A stretch of DNA of 9,387 nt, taken from the NCBI GenBank assembly GCA_937901265.1, contig CALCHA010000442.1, positions 1 through 9,387 on the forward strand, in the 5' to 3' direction. Position numbers and translations under genes: made by a program. The notes beneath the pieces are model-generated. The model ran no database searches and was not told the DNA's origin. It saw only the letters and a program-made list of their open reading frames with translations. Shown here one piece after another: positions 7,153 through 9,387 of the stretch; position 1 is the first letter of the stretch; every line of letters begins with the position of its first letter. This stretch comes from an uncultured Phycisphaerales bacterium. GTDB taxonomy: Bacteria; Planctomycetota; Phycisphaerae; WQYP01.

Positions 7153-7452
7153 ATGGCGAAGAACCATGCCGATTTTCTGAAGAAATTCGTGCCTGCTGAT
7201 CAGCGGCGAACGGTGAAAAAGCGAACCGACGAAATTATCATCGGCCAGCTTCTGCGATTGATGCGTGAAAAGCGGAACCTCTCGCAGGCCGAAGTTGCGC
7301 GGCGGATGGGATTGCAGCAGCCGGCGATCGCACGTATGGAACGGCAGCGGGACGTAAAGCTGTCCACGCTGCGCGAGTGGGCCGCAGCCACGGGCGGCGA
7401 GCTGGTGCTGTCGCTGCGCCACGCAGGGCGGCTCTCCAAGCTTGCCGGCTAG
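7153..7452 (+). CDS. higA: HigA-like antitoxin, XRE-family helix-turn-helix
   Basis: 99 residues. The N-terminal third (KFVPADQRRTVKKRTDEIII) is basic and probably binds the toxin or forms an extension before the DNA-binding part. Residues about 32-85 form a Cro/C1-type helix-turn-helix: LSQAEVARRMG (43-53), then QQPAIARMERQRDVKLSTL with the recognition helix near 55-64. The ending, TGGELVLSLRH, is common in antitoxins of Gp49-type toxins. It follows the toxin by 6 bases in the toxin-first order typical of higBA. It is expected to neutralise the toxin and to repress the operon, perhaps at the tandem repeat at 6725-6758. The frame is intact although the toxin frame is broken. The class is secure; the name higA rests on the pairing. 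Confidence 0.9.
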   Translation: MAKNHADFLKKFVPADQRRTVKKRTDEIIIGQLLRLMREKRNLSQAEVARRMGLQQPAIARMERQRDVKLSTLREWAAATGGELVLSLRHAGRLSKLAG

Positions 7453-7492
7453 ACGAAATAGGGAACACCTTCTGCATGATGCGGACGGAACA

Positions 7493-8563
7493 ATGCATAG
7501 GATGAACAGATTTACGCGACGCGGGTTCACGGTTGCTTGTCTGGCCGCGATGCTGGGTGCAACCCTCGCGGCAGTGGGACAGCGGCGCGGGTTAGCCGCA
7601 CCGCTCCCGCTACCGGCAAATTACCTCGGCGCAACCACGACCAACGCCTATCAGCCCCTGGCCGCCCAGACGCAGGCCGCGCCGCCCGCGCCCGTGCGGG
7701 TCGAGGCGCTTTCCCCGGCGTTGCGCCGCGCCTATCGCCTCAACGCGTTCTACACCAAAACCCTCACCGTGCGCGGAATTCCCATCGTCGCTTCGCCGAA
7801 AACTTCCGACTACGCCCTGCTCGAATGCGCTTACACCCTCGATCACATGCTCAAAGACAGCCCAGCCTCCGTGGGCCAGGCCCTCGTCGCCGCGAAGGTT
7901 CGCATGGGCGTCATCTCCGTGGCTGAGTACACCATGGATATTCCCGAGAACCAATCGCGGCGGAATCTCGTGCCGGCGGAGGCGGCGTTTCAGGATCGCC
8001 GCTCGCGCGGGCTCGGAGGCTTGCCGCAGGCGACCTGCGCGGAAGAGAATTTGCTCAACCTGCGGTCCGATCCCTACACGTCGGAGAACATCACGATCCA
8101 CGAATTTTCGCACACGGTCGCCAGCGCCATCGGACGGGCGACGCCCGCGTGGTACCAGAAGCTGCGCGACACCTACGCGCAGGCGATGAAAGAGGGACTC
8201 TTCGCCAGCAGCTATTCGGCGACGAATGAGCAGGAATATTGGGCGGAGGGCGCCCAGGCATGGTTTGATTGCGCGACCCAGCGAAAGGATGCCACCGTGC
8301 ATTCAGGCATCTGGAACCGCGAGCAGCTCAAGGCCTATGACCCGCGGCTGGCAGCGCTGCTGGCGGGAGTCTATGGCGATGGCCCATGGCGGTATGTAAA
8401 AACGACCAATGTACCGGTGCGGGTGGAAGGGAAAGTCTTCACGCGCACCACCGAAGAGCTGGCGCATCTCGTGGGGCTCGATCGTCGAACATTTCCGGCG
8501 TTCAGCTTCGAAAACTCGCCGCGGGTACAGGCCGCCGCGCGAGTGTCGACGACGCGGCCGTGA
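7493..8563 (+). CDS. Exported HExxH zincin-like metallopeptidase, uncharacterised family
   Basis: 356 residues from the ATG at 7493; an ATG at 7502 (353 residues) is equally possible, and the frame opens as far back as a TTG at 7442. The N-terminus has NRFTRRGFTVA with a hydrophobic stretch after it, a twin-arginine type signal, so the protein should act outside the cytoplasm. Residues 203-207 are HEFSH, matching HExxH zinc sites (ligands H203, H207; catalytic E204). About 45 residues on, TNEQEYWAEGAQAWFD supplies the probable third ligand, E248 or E252. Other conserved stretches are GIPIVASP, EENLLNL and AYDPRLAALLAGVYGDGPWRY. This fits a widespread secreted family I know only as uncharacterised; there is some resemblance to anthrax lethal factor-type zincins. 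Its substrate is unknown. It lies 40 bases after the antitoxin, possibly cotranscribed. Confidence 0.85.
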   Translation: MHRMNRFTRRGFTVACLAAMLGATLAAVGQRRGLAAPLPLPANYLGATTTNAYQPLAAQTQAAPPAPVRVEALSPALRRAYRLNAFYTKTLTVRGIPIVASPKTSDYALLECAYTLDHMLKDSPASVGQALVAAKVRMGVISVAEYTMDIPENQSRRNLVPAEAAFQDRRSRGLGGLPQATCAEENLLNLRSDPYTSENITIHEFSHTVASAIGRATPAWYQKLRDTYAQAMKEGLFASSYSATNEQEYWAEGAQAWFDCATQRKDATVHSGIWNREQLKAYDPRLAALLAGVYGDGPWRYVKTTNVPVRVEGKVFTRTTEELAHLVGLDRRTFPAFSFENSPRVQAAARVSTTRP

Positions 8564-8608
8564 GGTCAGCGGGGGAACGGCCAGGGTGAACGGCATTTTC
8601 AGGATGCG

Positions 8609-8627
8609 GCGTCGTTGCCTGCGACGC
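8609..8627. repeat. 6-bp inverted repeat between the metallopeptidase and DUF1398 genes
   Basis: GCGTCG (8609-8614) and CGACGC (8622-8627) flank a 7-base loop. It lies 45 bases after the metallopeptidase stop. It could weaken transcription, but no T-run follows, so a terminator call is not justified. Confidence 0.25.
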
Positions 8628-8680
8628 GTGGCTGGCCCGTACGTTAAGTTGCCGGCCAAAGAACGGAATTCGTTATGGAC

Positions 8681-8686
8681 AGGAGG
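8681..8686 (+). promoter_or_regulatory. Perfect AGGAGG ribosome binding site that fixes a GTG start
   Basis: AGGAGG lies 6 bases before GTG at 8693. An in-frame ATG at 8675 is upstream of this site and has no comparable Shine-Dalgarno, so the GTG is the better start. Confidence 0.8.
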
Positions 8687-8692
8687 AAACCC

Positions 8693-9100
8693 GTGGACGC
8701 CACAGCAGTTCGTGAAGCGGCACTCGCGACCCTGGCGGGCACGCTGCCATTCCCGCAGATCGTCGCGCAGCTGATTGAGGCGGGCGTCGAATATTATCAC
8801 GTCGATTACGTCGGCTGCTGCAAACGTTTCTACGATGCGGCGGGGTCATGCGTTGTGACGCCCATTTCGTACGAGGGGCTGCCAGCGGTTGCCGGGGAGT
8901 TGGACACCCCGGCCCTGCGCGACGACATCCGGGATAGTCAGCACCATGGCCAGCACTACCGGGATTTCACAGTCCGTGCGATGCGGGCCGGCGTCCAGGG
9001 GTATTTCGCCTTTCTCCGCGGGCGGCGTGTCACCTATCTGGGGCGGACGGGCGACCTGCATACCGAGTGGTTTCCGGGTGCGGGTCCCAAGGGGTCCTGA
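8693..9100 (+). CDS. DUF1398-family small protein
   Basis: 135 residues from GTG at 8693, chosen because a perfect AGGAGG sits 6 bases upstream; the ATG at 8675 would add six residues. The sequence follows the DUF1398 pattern: LPFPQIVAQLIEAGVEYYHVD (residues 18-38), RFYDAAG (45-51), a central variable part, RDFTVRAMRAGVQGYFAFL (90-108) and a C-terminal RRVTYLGRTGDLHTEWFP (111-128). Members are small, mostly one-domain soluble proteins, some named phage envelope protein from old annotations; the E. coli prophage protein YbcV is one. Their biochemical role is not established. There is no signal peptide, so it should be cytoplasmic. Cysteines 42, 43 and 53 cluster in the first half. It lies 129 bases after the metallopeptidase and probably has its own promoter or reads from the one upstream. 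Confidence 0.85.
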   Translation: MDATAVREAALATLAGTLPFPQIVAQLIEAGVEYYHVDYVGCCKRFYDAAGSCVVTPISYEGLPAVAGELDTPALRDDIRDSQHHGQHYRDFTVRAMRAGVQGYFAFLRGRRVTYLGRTGDLHTEWFPGAGPKGS

Positions 9101-9135
9101 TCGCCGCGGCCGCGCCGCTGCCGCGCAAAGCGCAA

Positions 9136-9172
9136 CGTTCGTGATGAACCCCACCATCACCGCCGACGAACG
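9136..9172. repeat. Nested inverted repeat downstream of the DUF1398 gene
   Basis: GTGATG (9141-9146) and CATCAC (9155-9160) are perfect complements around an 8-base loop, and the flanking CGTTC (9136-9140) pairs with GAACG (9168-9172) if 9161-9167 is bulged. It begins 36 bases after the DUF1398 stop, in a convergent gap. It may help end transcription of either gene, but it lacks a T-run. Confidence 0.35.
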
Positions 9173-9198
9173 GATGATGCAAGCGCCCGGCGCGACAA

Positions 9199-9221
9199 GC
9201 CGCGGCCGGCCTCGCCGCGGC
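9199..9221. repeat. 7-bp GC-only inverted repeat near the end of the right-edge gene
   Basis: GCCGCGG (9199-9205) and CCGCGGC (9215-9221) are perfect complements around a 9-base loop. On the minus strand it starts 7 bases past the TAG at 9228, so it could be the transcription end of that gene. No T-run follows on either strand. Confidence 0.35.
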
Positions 9222-9227
9222 ACCCCG

Positions 9228-9387
9228 CTACGCTCCCTCAGGGCTCAAGATTCCACACATCTCCTGCATCGCGTCCGGACCGAGCGGGGGCGGAAACTGA
9301 GGAGCCGGAGTAAGGGCATCGAGGATTGGCCAACCGTCGCAGCATTCTCCGGTGCCTTCGAAAGCCTTGCCTTGGCGAATACACATA
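9228..9387 (-). CDS. Possible small or partial protein at the right edge, function unknown
   Basis: On the minus strand a frame enters from the right edge and ends at TAG (9230-9228). From an ATG at 9386 it gives 52 residues; the true start may lie outside the window. The translation reads like protein, not noise: GKAFEGTGECCDGWPILDAL, then a Pro-rich PQFPPPLGPDAM and MCGILSPEGA. Cysteines occur at 2, 15, 16 and 44, with a CC pair in a Gly-rich context. I do not recognise the family. It converges on the DUF1398 gene across 127 bases that hold two inverted repeats. Confidence is limited by its length and by the window edge. Confidence 0.4.
   Translation of the reverse strand, partial: MCIRQGKAFEGTGECCDGWPILDALTPAPQFPPPLGPDAMQEMCGILSPEGA

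Noticed and set aside
6904..7530. A 208-codon minus-strand frame over the toxin-antitoxin region
   Set aside because: It overlaps the intact antitoxin and the conserved toxin half, and its translation has no recognisable family.
7610..8302. A 230-codon minus-strand frame inside the metallopeptidase gene
   Set aside because: The plus-strand frame carries a signal peptide, HExxH and conserved flanks; the antisense frame shows none.
9101..9227. Integron attC-like or attachment site
   Set aside because: Some short complementary arms are present, but the conserved core ends of an attC site are not, and there is no integrase nearby.

Overview
The window reads as a piece of a GC-rich bacterial chromosome, most likely from a planctomycete (Planctomycetota). 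The strongest pointer is the N-terminus of the large minus-strand gene. It carries a LEER-LLM-T/S-A motif after a short basic stretch, the LEPR-XLL type of N-terminus typical of giant secreted planctomycete proteins, followed by an autotransporter-type beta-strand repeat and a Gly-Gly-Asp-Gly-Asn-Asp-Val motif. The lineage is an inference from family knowledge; there is no rRNA or marker gene here.

Layout. (1) Positions 1-3554, minus strand: one continuous reading frame of at least 1184 codons, running off the left edge. It encodes a predicted surface or secreted protein with a beta-helix-like head and at least nine tandem bacterial Ig-like (Big_3-type) domains. (2) Positions 3555-3980: a 426-base divergent intergenic region with several perfect inverted repeats and an AT island. 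(3) Positions 3981-6686, plus strand: an exported glycoside hydrolase family 2 enzyme (beta-galactosidase-like) with both catalytic glutamates and an unusual Gly/Arg/Ala/Pro-rich insertion between the catalytic barrel and the C-terminal accessory domains. (4) Positions 6725-7452: a HigBA-type toxin-antitoxin module behind a 17-base tandem direct repeat. The toxin is split by a one-base frame change at a GGGG run; the antitoxin is intact. (5) Positions 7493-8563: an exported HExxH zincin-like protein with a twin-arginine signal. (6) Positions 8693-9100: a small DUF1398-family protein whose GTG start is fixed by a perfect AGGAGG. (7) Positions 9101-9387: a convergent intergenic region with inverted repeats, then a possible minus-strand gene end at the right edge.

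How the genes may fit together. The Ig-repeat protein and the GH2 enzyme are divergently transcribed and both predicted to leave the cytoplasm, which fits polysaccharide capture and degradation at the cell surface; that link is inference. The toxin-antitoxin pair, metalloprotease and DUF1398 gene look like accessory genes, all on the plus strand, without a clear shared pathway. No tRNA, rRNA, CRISPR array or insertion sequence was seen. I found no convincing wholly new multi-gene system. The items most worth a second look are the frameshifted toxin with a potential slip site, the GH2 insertion, and the very long Ig-repeat protein.
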